Shown: piece by piece, positions 22,908-30,514 of the stretch
Position numbering within the stretch: the stretch's first letter is position 1
Layout: each line of letters begins with the position of its first letter
Origin: Prostheceraeus crozeri
Taxonomy: Eukaryota; Platyhelminthes; Polycladida; Euryleptidae
NCBI GenBank assembly: GCA_907163375.1
Contig: CAJQUW010003213.1
Location: 1-64,000 of the forward strand
DNA: 64,000 nt
Reading direction: 5' to 3'
The notes under the pieces: model-generated
Databases searched by the model: none
Told to the model about the DNA's origin: nothing
What the model saw: only the letters and a program-made list of their open reading frames with translations
Translations under genes and position numbers: made by a program

Positions 22908-23682
22908 ATGGTAAGTCGCTACTTCCCTCCCTCTCCTCCCTTGAACGTAAACTTAATACAATCTTTTTCATTTTCAGGCATCTACTCCATCTGCTGCACT
23001 AGTAGGACAAAATGGCGGTCAAACGTTACAAGGTTCGCTACGATCAGATCATCTACAACTGAGGCCAGTGGAAGAAACAACCAAGGTACATAATCCTACA
23101 CCGCTACAGCGTAAATTTAAACAAATCTTGCGTTATGACGATCATAGCGTAGTACTCCAAACGGGAATGCTCCCTTCCACGGATGTCAAGATAATGAGCA
23201 ATCAGTATGGGGACTACATACTGATCCCCGTGAGTCCGTACATTCGCCGCCAACTTGATATTATTGAGGAGTACGTGACATTAAATATGGACATTCCTAC
23301 TCCTCTTGCTCAAGAGTGAAAGGCGAGAGATGACAAGGATACTCCCTATAGAAAGATTTGGGATGGTAATCAAATTTGCCTACCGGTATCACATTGGTGC
23401 ACTTACTATAAGAAGGAGGGAGATCATTCAACATCCATCACATGTCACGAGCTCGGAGAAGGTACTTGGGATATCCTTTTCAAAGTGAATGGGCTATATT
23501 ATGGTCGACACAAGGATAATAAAATAGCCTCTCTCTCCATGCATATGGAATCCATCCTATATATTCCAAAACCACCCAACGTGGACGACATAATTGCTCA
23601 AATCCTTAACAGCAGTGGTACGAAGCGCAAGTCGGAGAAGAATGCTGCCTCAAAACGCAAATCAAAGAAGGAGAATTACTAG
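22908..23682 (+). pseudogene. Spliced Polinton gene of unknown function, in-frame TGA
   Basis: The first coding exon is the ATG itself (22908-22910), followed at once by the donor GTAAGT. A 67-nt intron ends in CATTTTCAG at 22977, and exon 2 opens with GCA TCT ACT. The frame runs 114 codons to a TGA at 23317-23319. The same frame then stays open to a TAG at 23680-23682, so a single nonsense codon splits it. The C-terminus has a Lys/Arg-rich tail (SKRKSKKENY) resembling a nuclear localisation signal. I do not recognise a domain. The polymerase gene at the other end has the same ATG-only exon and the same 67-nt intron length. Confidence 0.65.
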
Positions 23683-23716
23683 TCCTTTCCTAACTCTACC
23701 CTATGACAATTCGCTT

Positions 23717-23842
23717 ATGTGCTTTGAGTGTCGTAGACGTGGTCTTATTAGATACATTTTACTTCTTCGTTGCAATCATATCATTTGTGTATTTTGTCGT
23801 GAAAAGCATCGATGTAATTCTTCATTTTGTAATATGTTATAG
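23717..23842 (+). CDS. Small RING-like zinc-finger ORF
   Basis: A 41-codon frame begins MCFECRRRGLIRYILLLRCN and continues HIICVFCREKH. The spacing Cys-x2-Cys, Cys-x-His-x2-Cys-x2-Cys is that of the first two-thirds of a RING finger; the last Cys pair is loose. It may be a complete mini-RING, an exon of a larger spliced gene, or a remnant. A RING could act as a ubiquitin ligase on host or element proteins, but only the cysteine pattern is seen. Confidence 0.4.
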   Translation: MCFECRRRGLIRYILLLRCNHIICVFCREKHRCNSSFCNML

Positions 23843-23876
23843 AACGTTTCCTTAGATGTGTAAATTTCCGTTTTAG

Positions 23877-24425
23877 GCTTCTATCATCATTTTTATGGAT
23901 TGTGAGGGTGAACCTGTACAGGAGCTCAGTGCTATTGCTATGAACAATTGGACATATCAGATTGTTAGTGTCTATCATCAACATGCCAACTGCGATCCCA
24001 ATGTTGATCAATGGGCGAGAAAACACATTCATGGACTTAATCTGAAATATTTGCAAGACTATGGCTTTTCTTGTGAGAGTGCTCTTCTTATTGACTTTAA
24101 ACGATGGTTAGATGCTTTCAATGTTATACGCATCTTTTGTAATAATTCTGGTAAGGAGAGGAAAGTATTTCCCAATCTAATCATTGATGATATTTTGCTC
24201 CCGCCTTGGGATAGTAGAGTGAATCAACATTATCATGAAGTCACGAAACGTTTTAAGGATTTGTGTGTTCCTATTTTGTCTGTTCGTTGTAGTAGCTACG
24301 TTCATAACCAATGCTTCTTTCCTCCTTACCTCAACACTGCCAAAGTCCTGTATGGTTATCATTGCTCGTTGTATGATAGTTACCAGCTGTATCTATTCTA
24401 TCTGTTTCAAACCATTGATTTATAA
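23877..24425 (+). CDS. DEDD-type exonuclease-like protein
   Basis: The ATG at 23895 opens a 176-codon frame starting MDCEGEPVQELSAIAM. Six in-frame codons upstream (ASIIIF) complete a hydrophobic strand before the Asp-x-Glu pair and directly follow an acceptor-like GTTTTAG at 23876. The true start may therefore be supplied by an upstream exon. An Asp-x-Glu after a hydrophobic strand, then an HGLN block and LLIDFKRWL, resembles the ExoI to ExoII order of RNase H-fold DEDD 3'-5' exonucleases. The last acidic residues are not certain. It might act in replication or DNA processing. Fold assignment is moderate and the role is inferred. Confidence 0.5.
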   Translation, partial: ASIIIFMDCEGEPVQELSAIAMNNWTYQIVSVYHQHANCDPNVDQWARKHIHGLNLKYLQDYGFSCESALLIDFKRWLDAFNVIRIFCNNSGKERKVFPNLIIDDILLPPWDSRVNQHYHEVTKRFKDLCVPILSVRCSSYVHNQCFFPPYLNTAKVLYGYHCSLYDSYQLYLFYLFQTIDL

Positions 24426-24512
24426 TGCATGCTTGTCACAATTATTCAATAAATGTTACTATGAGAAGAGTTGTTGTTTTCATGCAATGGATGGGTTAGA
24501 TAAAGGGCGATC

Positions 24513-24905
24513 ATGTCTTTCTCAAATGACTGCGGAACATTACATTTTCATAGGCAAAGTTTAAAAGGAGCTGTTCAAGATTATGCGATAAATTTTCATA
24601 AAGATGAGACCGACATCGAAGCAGTGATCGATGATGCTAGCACTCTATTTCTAGAGTTAATGAATACATTCTCTGATAGCATTGTCATGGCGCGATTAGT
24701 TGCGAAAATTAAATTTAGTCATTTTGGAAAGGAGGAGGTGGAAACTCGCTCTTTCATGGAAGTGGTAGATCACCCCGAAGAATTTTTTAAAAGACATATG
24801 ATAAAAATTGCTGAACGTCTTAACGCATTTAACCATCATGGTAGCAGTCTAGTGATTGAAGCGATTTCAGATATTCACATTCAACTTTCTATAAAGAAAA
24901 ATTGA
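24513..24905 (+). CDS. Polinton protein of ~130 aa, polymerase-leader-like
   Basis: An intact frame from ATG 24513 to a TGA ending at 24905. No catalytic motif is visible. The predicted alternation of strands and helices, with FHKDETDIEAVIDDASTLFL, MARLVAKIKFSHF and SSLVIEAISDIHIQL, recalls the region after the zinc finger in the N-terminal extension of this element's own polymerase (GALFNNLVNFRMKALIFLKI to ETAMIKITLLEN). It may be a paralogue of that leader domain. The similarity is weak by eye. It overlaps no other likely gene and lies 3 bp before the next ATG. Confidence 0.5.
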   Translation: MSFSNDCGTLHFHRQSLKGAVQDYAINFHKDETDIEAVIDDASTLFLELMNTFSDSIVMARLVAKIKFSHFGKEEVETRSFMEVVDHPEEFFKRHMIKIAERLNAFNHHGSSLVIEAISDIHIQLSIKKN

Positions 24906-24907
24906 AA

Positions 24908-25231
24908 ATGCAGTGGTACTTGATTGTAGCACAACTGGTTTTCGAGCTATGTCTGCTCACTCTCGAAGTATATTCCTTCTGTACATGCGTCTATTATTTA
25001 GAAAAGGCTAGCAAATTCATATCTTCAAAAAGACTTGCTATAGACATCAGAAACGGTGAAACTATGTGTTGTGATGTATGTAAGCGAAAGGATGGAAATG
25101 AAAAGCGCATCTTCAAGAGATGTAAGCATGCTTTTTGTCAACGCTGTTTCATACGTAATTGCATTCAACTTTGCAAATGTAACCACTGTGATATTGCTCA
25201 TTTCGAGTGTCACTTATACCGCAATAGTTAG
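24908..25231 (+). CDS. Membrane-anchored RING finger protein
   Basis: The ATG at 24908 is 3 nt after the previous stop. The 107-aa product starts with a hydrophobic stretch (VAQLVFELCLLTLEVYSFC, residues ~7-28), long enough for one membrane span or a signal anchor. The C-terminal half has a RING-type cluster: CCDVCKRKDGNEKRIFKRCK, then HAFCQRC and CKCNHC, giving Cys-x2-Cys, Cys-x-His-x2-Cys-x2-Cys and Cys-x2-Cys. RING proteins usually recruit ubiquitin-conjugating enzymes. A membrane-tethered one could alter host surface proteins or membranes, which is inference. Confidence 0.65.
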   Translation: MQWYLIVAQLVFELCLLTLEVYSFCTCVYYLEKASKFISSKRLAIDIRNGETMCCDVCKRKDGNEKRIFKRCKHAFCQRCFIRNCIQLCKCNHCDIAHFECHLYRNS

Positions 25232-25282
25232 TACCTATGCAAATGTGGTAAAGATAGGTTTTAGCAAAGACTAACACGGAAA

Positions 25283-25639
25283 ATGGCGAAACGTAAAATG
25301 ACGAAACGTAAAAGTCAAAAGTTTTCTTCAGCCATTCAAGCTCTCCGACGAATGAAAGCAAATCAGCGATACAATGCTATACGACATGCCAACGATAAAT
25401 TCATTTGTGAAATTATTTCTCATGTGAGAAAGTTGAGGACGAAGAAAATAGCACCAAAACAACGAAAGTTACTTAAGCGATATGCTACAAAATTGCGTTT
25501 CATCTCCAATCCTAAAGTCACCCTTCAAAGAAAGAGGAAAACTCTAACACAAAATGGCGGTTTCCTTTCAGCAATACCTCCGATGTTAGCTCCTGTCGTG
25601 GGTAACCTATTGGGTAATATCTTTGGCTCTAAGCGTTAA
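25283..25639 (+). CDS. Small basic core-like virion protein
   Basis: The 118-aa product is very basic (MAKRKMTKRKSQKFSSAIQA at the start, many Lys/Arg throughout). It ends in a Gly-rich hydrophobic segment containing GGFLSAIPPMLAPVVGNLLG. Polintons and adintoviruses commonly encode such a protein next to the packaging ATPase, with a basic body and amphipathic or hydrophobic tail. By position it may bind DNA or act on membranes during entry, like adenovirus core or pVI-type proteins. That role is inferred and not shown. Confidence 0.65.
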   Translation: MAKRKMTKRKSQKFSSAIQALRRMKANQRYNAIRHANDKFICEIISHVRKLRTKKIAPKQRKLLKRYATKLRFISNPKVTLQRKRKTLTQNGGFLSAIPPMLAPVVGNLLGNIFGSKR

Positions 25640-25670
25640 TTATGCAAATGTTGAATCTCAAAGTATTAAA

Positions 25671-26288
25671 ATGGATTTCAGACTTCAATGCGATAAAGTT
25701 CTGACTGTATCAGGTCCATCTCATGCAGGTAAAACTGTTTTCACGCTGAATTTATTGGATAAAAGAAGGGAGTTGTTTAAGGAACCTATCAATCGAGTGA
25801 TTTGGTGTTATGGTATTTATCAACCGTCGCTGTTTCAGGAATTGCAAAGTCGCAACTTTATTCGACATGAAGGAATTATTGCAGTGGATAAACTTCAGTC
25901 TAATGATGTTGTTGTATTGGATGATTTATTAAAAGAAAGTAAGAATTCCAAAGATGTTACAGATATGTTCACTCGCGCAGCACATCATAAAAGGTGCTTT
26001 ATCATCTATATCACACAAAATTTGTTTCCTGATGGAAAAGAAGCTCGTACACGAAACCTGAATACACACTATTATGCTATTTTCAAGAATCCGCGAGATA
26101 AAAGTCAATTTGAAATTTTAGCGCGACAAGTTGCACCAAGAGGATCAAAAGCCTTAATTGAAATTTTTCAAGCAGCTACTGAAAAACCACACGGTTACTT
26201 ATTCATTGACTTTACGCAAGAGTGTCCGGAAGAATTTAGATTTCGAAGTGATATTTTGAAAACTCCCATGATTGTCTACAAACTATGA
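25671..26288 (+). CDS. FtsK/HerA-type genome-packaging ATPase
   Basis: This ATPase would pump element DNA into capsids. The ATG at 25671 is preferred because it follows the previous stop and leads directly into strand one and the P-loop. Walker A is GPSHAGKT (residues ~15-22). Walker B is VVVLDDLL (~82-89). A polar block FIIYITQN (~112-119) fits the sensor motif of this family. The length of 205 aa is usual for Polinton ATPases. Its stop overlaps the next ATG (ATGA at 26285-26288). No damage is visible. Confidence 0.9.
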   Translation: MDFRLQCDKVLTVSGPSHAGKTVFTLNLLDKRRELFKEPINRVIWCYGIYQPSLFQELQSRNFIRHEGIIAVDKLQSNDVVVLDDLLKESKNSKDVTDMFTRAAHHKRCFIIYITQNLFPDGKEARTRNLNTHYYAIFKNPRDKSQFEILARQVAPRGSKALIEIFQAATEKPHGYLFIDFTQECPEEFRFRSDILKTPMIVYKL

Positions 26289-26976
26289 GTTCTTATTCTC
26301 GCATGATTGTTATTCCTCAGGATGAATATGTACAATTGACTGCTATGCAACAAGTAAAGCAACCTCTTGCAAATCGAATGTATAGGAAAGAATTAGATTA
26401 TCAGCAAAATGTTCACATCAAAGATCCACATCGTGCTGTATTATTACAATCGGAAACTGTTGAGCAATTGAAAATTTGAAGAATAAGATGCGTGACTCTG
26501 TATCGACTGCTACACCTTTAGCATCTCGTGCACATGCCATATCTCTTTTCAACAGTATTGAACCCCACCTCAATGTAAATGATAGAGGAGAAGTCATTAC
26601 AGATGAAAATAAAGTGATTGATGCTTCACGTTATGAAGACTTGATTCAGTATGCGACACGTAGAAAGCGCCGTCAGGGCTATGTTCCACCTGGGTGGACA
26701 TACTTTCTTAAACTATTGAAAAAGCATAATGTGCCAAAATTTGCTTTGAATAATGAGACATTGAAAGAACTTGATTCAACAGTGGCTACTGCTCCAATGC
26801 TTCGGACGATGAAAATGCCAACAAATTGGTTTAAGACGTCACCTGCTACATCCCCTCCCACACTCACTAAGCAAACAAGAGGAAGAACTCGACGTAGATC
26901 TACGCCACCACTAAAACTAGTAAAAGGAAAACATAAAACAGCTCCTCCCAAGAAATACATGTTCTCAGACTATTAA
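26285..26976 (+). pseudogene. Conserved Polinton gene of unknown function, frameshifted
   Basis: The first frame (ATG 26285) runs 64 codons from MSSYSRMIVIPQDEYVQL to a TGA at 26477-26479. A second frame, shifted by one, begins immediately (first ATG 26488, MRDSVSTATPLASRAHAI) and runs to 26976. It contains EDLIQYATRRKRRQGYVPPG and a basic, Pro/Thr-rich C-terminus ending PPKKYMFSDY. Both halves resemble a single protein that usually follows the ATPase in invertebrate Polintons, so I read this as one gene broken by an indel near 26470-26485 (AAAATTTGAAGAA). Two separate overlapping genes cannot be excluded. Function is unknown. Confidence 0.6.
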
Positions 26977-26977
26977 T

Positions 26978-27193
26978 ATGAAGCAGATGTGTTGCTTGCC
27001 ATGTAATGAGCCGCCAGAGGTGAATGTCGTTGTCACTTGCACTTGCTGCGCCAGCTCTCACAATGAAACCCCTAAGCAATGTGAACACGATCGCAAAACC
27101 GCTAAAGCTAAATGCTGCAGTTGTTGTAAATGTAGAAAGGCAAGAAAACAAAAAGATGAGAAGGAGAAAAAAGAGTCAGTCGTCATCGACTGA
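26978..27193 (+). CDS. Cys-rich basic ORF overlapping the integrase start
   Basis: A 71-codon frame from ATG 26978 has 14 cysteines, including CCLPC, CTCC and CCSCCKCRK, and a Lys/Glu-rich tail. It overlaps the first part of the integrase frame in a different phase. Paired cysteines could bind zinc, but the pattern fits no family I recognise. It may be a real small protein or chance coding of a Cys-codon-rich leader. Confidence 0.35.
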   Translation: MKQMCCLPCNEPPEVNVVVTCTCCASSHNETPKQCEHDRKTAKAKCCSCCKCRKARKQKDEKEKKESVVID

Positions 27194-28244
27194 ACGCTTG
27201 AAGTCAATCTATTATGATGTAAAACATCCGGCAGGATTTGCATCGATCAAGAAATTATCAAAAGCGAGTGGTCTTTCACAATCACAAGTGAAACGATGGT
27301 TAAAGGGTCAGGCTACCTACACACTCCACAAACAAGCGAAAAAGAAGTTTCGCACCCGCCATTATATTGTTCATGACATCGATGAACAGTGGCAAGCAGA
27401 TTTGTGTGATGTCGCCTCCATTTCAAAACATAACTCGGGCAATAATTTTATTTTAACCGTCATTGATATTTTCTCGCGTTATGCGTGGGCTCAACCTTTA
27501 AAAACTAAAGAAGGGAAAGGAGTAGCAAAAGCATTCCAAACAATTTTTCGAGAAGGTCGCATTCCAAAAAGAATTCAGAGTGATCAAGGAAAAGAGTTTG
27601 AAAATCAGCATGTGAGAAGATTATTTGAGAGGCATGACATTGAGTTGTTTAGTGTAAAGAGTGCTTATAAAGCTGCACTCGTTGAACGTTTTAATCGCAC
27701 ATTAAAAAATCGCTTGTGGCGACATTTTACTGCCAACTTGACACAAAATTGGACAAAGGTTCTACAAGATACACTCCATGCCTACAATCACTCTATCCAT
27801 CGTTCTATTGGACTCAGACCAGTAGATGTAAATGCTGACAATGTAGATAAAGTGCGCGAATCATTCCAGCGTAAACGCACTCATGTGAAAAGTGATGTGA
27901 AAATTGGTGATAAAGTTCGTATCTCAAAAGTGAAGAGTGTTTTTGCTAAAGGGTACCTTCCGAATTGGACAGAAGAGGTATTTACAGTATCAAGGATTGA
28001 TCAAAAAGACTCTCCCACCACCTACAAGTTGAAAGATTACGATAATGAAGAAATTGAGGGTAGCTTTTACCGCGATGAGATTGAGGTAGTCACTGAAAGT
28101 GAAACATATTTGGTAGAGAAAATCATTCGATGTAAAAAACGACAAGGTGAAGAATGGTGTCTTGTTAAATGGACTGGCTATCCTTCAAGTATGAACTCTT
28201 GGATGCGTCGTGCCGACATCTTTCATCTTAGTGATCGACAGTGA
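27156..28244 (+). CDS. INT: Retroviral-type integrase with chromodomain
   Basis: This integrase joins the element ends to host DNA and makes the 6-bp duplication. I choose ATG 27156 because upstream codons of the same frame overlap another ORF and look non-homologous. A helix-turn-helix-like segment comes first (ASIKKLSKASGLSQSQVKRW). The catalytic core follows: WQADLCDV (Asp ~82), IQSDQGKEF (Asp ~143) and ALVERFNRTLKNR (Glu ~177). A C-terminal chromodomain (YLVEKIIRCKKRQGEEWCLV followed by KWTGYP) would read histone marks or guide target choice. The frame is fully open at about 362 aa, a normal length. Confidence 0.93.
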   Translation: MRRRKKSQSSSTERLKSIYYDVKHPAGFASIKKLSKASGLSQSQVKRWLKGQATYTLHKQAKKKFRTRHYIVHDIDEQWQADLCDVASISKHNSGNNFILTVIDIFSRYAWAQPLKTKEGKGVAKAFQTIFREGRIPKRIQSDQGKEFENQHVRRLFERHDIELFSVKSAYKAALVERFNRTLKNRLWRHFTANLTQNWTKVLQDTLHAYNHSIHRSIGLRPVDVNADNVDKVRESFQRKRTHVKSDVKIGDKVRISKVKSVFAKGYLPNWTEEVFTVSRIDQKDSPTTYKLKDYDNEEIEGSFYRDEIEVVTESETYLVEKIIRCKKRQGEEWCLVKWTGYPSSMNSWMRRADIFHLSDRQ

Positions 28245-28285
28245 TTCATGCAAAGTTGCAACTAACAATGTTTAGGGTTTGAGCT

Positions 28286-28741
28286 ATGAATCCAACTGCC
28301 TCATTTTATTCACGACCCTCCTATGTAAGTGGTGGAGGACAAATTTACATCGGTGCTCGCCGCCAACGTGGAGGTAGCATACTTGGTGCACTGAAATCTG
28401 TTGTAGCACCTCTCATATCCAATGTCGGAAGATCTTTAAAACGAAATGTTTTAAGTAATGCCGTTGGCTTTGCTGGTGATGTTGCTAGTGATCTTTCCAG
28501 AGGTAGAAGTTTTAAGAGCAGTTTGTTGAATCGTGGGAAGGAACGCGGTTTAAAAACATTGAAGCAGACCTTTGCTGGTGTTACTCAAGGAAAGAAATCG
28601 CCTAAACGAATGAATAAAGGAAGAAGGAAACATCGCGGAGCTGGTAAGGTGCGATCTTCAGTCAAAAGGCATTCACGCAAACGTCGCAGAGGCTCTAATC
28701 ATTCATCAGGCGCTAAACGACGACGCTGTTATAACTTCTAA
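28286..28741 (+). CDS. Basic minor virion protein (pVI/pVII-like position)
   Basis: The 151-aa product has a Gly/Tyr start, an amphipathic segment (GGSILGALKSVVAPLISNVG, residues ~29-48) and a strongly basic C-terminal third (KRHSRKRRRGSNHSSGAKRR). Polintons regularly place such a gene just before the major capsid gene; it is thought to link DNA to capsid or help membrane passage. That role is inferred from position and composition. The stop lies 2 nt before the next ATG. Confidence 0.6.
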   Translation: MNPTASFYSRPSYVSGGGQIYIGARRQRGGSILGALKSVVAPLISNVGRSLKRNVLSNAVGFAGDVASDLSRGRSFKSSLLNRGKERGLKTLKQTFAGVTQGKKSPKRMNKGRRKHRGAGKVRSSVKRHSRKRRRGSNHSSGAKRRRCYNF

Positions 28742-28743
28742 TC

Positions 28744-30021
28744 ATGGAGTGTAAAATTTCTGGGTTTTGTTTGTTTGATCAACAAGCCATACAGACAGAT
28801 ATTCTTAGTTCAAGTATTGTAGATTATCATCCTCGAACAGCTGAGAATGCTGGCCCCATTGAATTTGTTATTCCTGGTGGTAGTGATGACTACATAGATT
28901 TGAGTTATGCGATGGTTGATTTGAGGTTTAGACTTCAGCAAGCAGATGGAACTGCTATTGACGATGCACATAAAGTTGGACTGAACAATTTACCATTGAC
29001 TACATTACTTCGTGATGTTTCTCTAACGATTGGAGAGCAGCAGGTGGAAGGTGGTCAAAGCGATTATCCCTATAAATCATATTTCAATCATGTATCACAG
29101 TTTCATCCAGCAGCACAAAAAAGTCATATGGAAGCCATGGGATGGTACAGAGATGAAGCAGGAAAATTTGATGTTGAAACAAACAGTGGCTTTGTAAAGC
29201 GATCTGCTATGATTAAAGATAGTAGAGTATGTCAGCTATATGGTCCGCTGAATTTAGACTTCTTTAGACAGTCAAAGTTTTTACTCTGTAATACCAGCAT
29301 GCGACTCAAGCTGACATTGAATAAGCCTGAATTTGCGCTGAATGCATTTGCTGAAGTTGACAATTTTAGAATTCATGTGGAAGATATTGCACTTTACATT
29401 CGTCGAGTAGTACCGAATCCAAGTGTCATTAGAGGGCATGCTGAAGGTCTTAACCGCCAAAATGCCATTTACCCCGTTCAGCATACAACGCTTCTCACCT
29501 TTACAATTCCGAAAGATCAAAAGAGTTTCATGAAAGATGGCCTCTTTCCATCGGAAGCACCGAAGCTCCTCATGGTGGCAATGGTTGAAAATGATGCATT
29601 TAATGGTAATATAAAGAAGAATCCTTTCAATTTTAAACACAATCAGTTAAGTGAAATTGCTTTACGTGTAAATGGTGTGAGTCATCCTGGTCCACCCTAC
29701 AAACCAGATTTTGCTTCGGATCAATTTATGCGCAGTTATATTGATTTTATGGATGTCTTTGGCTTTTACAATACGGATGACACCAACGGACTCACTATGA
29801 AAGAGTTTAAGAGTGGATATACTATTTATGCATTTGATTTGACTGCTGACAGCGATATTAGTGCACCCTATCGTCAAGCGAACGTGCCTCATAATATTCG
29901 TTTGGATTTGACGTTCAAAAGAACACTACCTGAGACGATCAATGTATTAATTTATGCAGTCTTCGATTCAAATATTGAAATTACAAAGTATCGTGACGTG
30001 ATTCTTCAGTATAATCGTTAA
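28744..30021 (+). CDS. Major capsid protein (double jelly-roll, F54H12.2-like)
   Basis: The 425-aa frame matches the family often annotated F54H12.2-like in animal genomes, now known as Polinton/adintovirus hexon. Recognisable blocks are PIEFVIPGGSDDYIDLSYAM (residues ~38-57), SDYPYKSYFNHVSQF, MGWYRDEAGKFDV, NDAFNGNIKKNPFNFKHNQL (~280-300), GYTIYAFDLTAD and the end LPETINVLIYAVFDSNIEIT. The frame is intact. Its TAA overlaps the ATG of the protease gene by one base. It should form the icosahedral shell. Confidence 0.85.
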   Translation: MECKISGFCLFDQQAIQTDILSSSIVDYHPRTAENAGPIEFVIPGGSDDYIDLSYAMVDLRFRLQQADGTAIDDAHKVGLNNLPLTTLLRDVSLTIGEQQVEGGQSDYPYKSYFNHVSQFHPAAQKSHMEAMGWYRDEAGKFDVETNSGFVKRSAMIKDSRVCQLYGPLNLDFFRQSKFLLCNTSMRLKLTLNKPEFALNAFAEVDNFRIHVEDIALYIRRVVPNPSVIRGHAEGLNRQNAIYPVQHTTLLTFTIPKDQKSFMKDGLFPSEAPKLLMVAMVENDAFNGNIKKNPFNFKHNQLSEIALRVNGVSHPGPPYKPDFASDQFMRSYIDFMDVFGFYNTDDTNGLTMKEFKSGYTIYAFDLTADSDISAPYRQANVPHNIRLDLTFKRTLPETINVLIYAVFDSNIEITKYRDVILQYNR

Positions 30022-30483
30022 TGAGTTGGTTGACTGCTGACGATATTAAAACTAAAGTACAGCGTAATGCAGACGAAGCGACGTTGAAAGCTTTCGATAA
30101 TGTCTATTCGCTCGATACCTTACCACCTGCAGTAAATCACTATCCCATCTTTATTGTGCTAACACACTCATTCGCAGAATTTAGGCGGTGAGCATTGGAA
30201 AGCGATCTTTATTGGAGAAGACCGACGTGGTGAACTATTTGACTCTCTTGCTCAACCTCCAAATATACCAACACAGCAGTGGTTGAGAAAAAATACGCGT
30301 CAATATCAGCGAAATGAACGCATACTACAACATCCACTTTCATCAACGTGTGGTGCTTTTGTGCTGTACTTCATCTTAAAACGTTTACATGTATCTCGAT
30401 TTGTATCTATTATTCAAAACTTTTCATGTAATCCATCCTCTAATGAAAAAATGATTTGTAAGTTCTATCATGATTTGAAATAA
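30021..30483 (+). pseudogene. Adenain/Ulp1-like cysteine protease, frame broken (or spliced)
   Basis: Adenain-type proteases cut capsid precursors during maturation. The frame from ATG 30021 (MSWLTADDIKTKVQR) ends at a TGA at 30189-30191. The rest of the enzyme continues one frame over: GGEHWKAIFIG with the catalytic His at 30193-30195, LFDSLAQPP, and SSTCGAFVLY with the catalytic Cys at 30349-30351. Either an indel lies near 30150-30180, or a 46-nt intron is removed: GTAAAT at 30132, CTAAC branch-like site, TTCGCAG ending 30177. The latter would keep the frame. An AATAAA overlaps the stop. Confidence 0.75.
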
Positions 30484-30514
30484 AAACTTCATGTTGGAAA
30501 AATTGTTTTTTATT
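30479..30514. terminator. Back-to-back poly(A) signals between convergent genes
   Basis: AATAAA on the + strand (30479-30484) overlaps the protease stop. TTTATT (30509-30514), the minus-strand AATAAA, overlaps the stop of the TBP-like gene. The two convergent genes are only 26 bp apart. Confidence 0.6.

Noticed and set aside
29281..29892. Minus frames of 76-119 codons inside the major capsid gene
   Set aside because: They lie wholly antisense to a clearly conserved capsid frame and have no motif.
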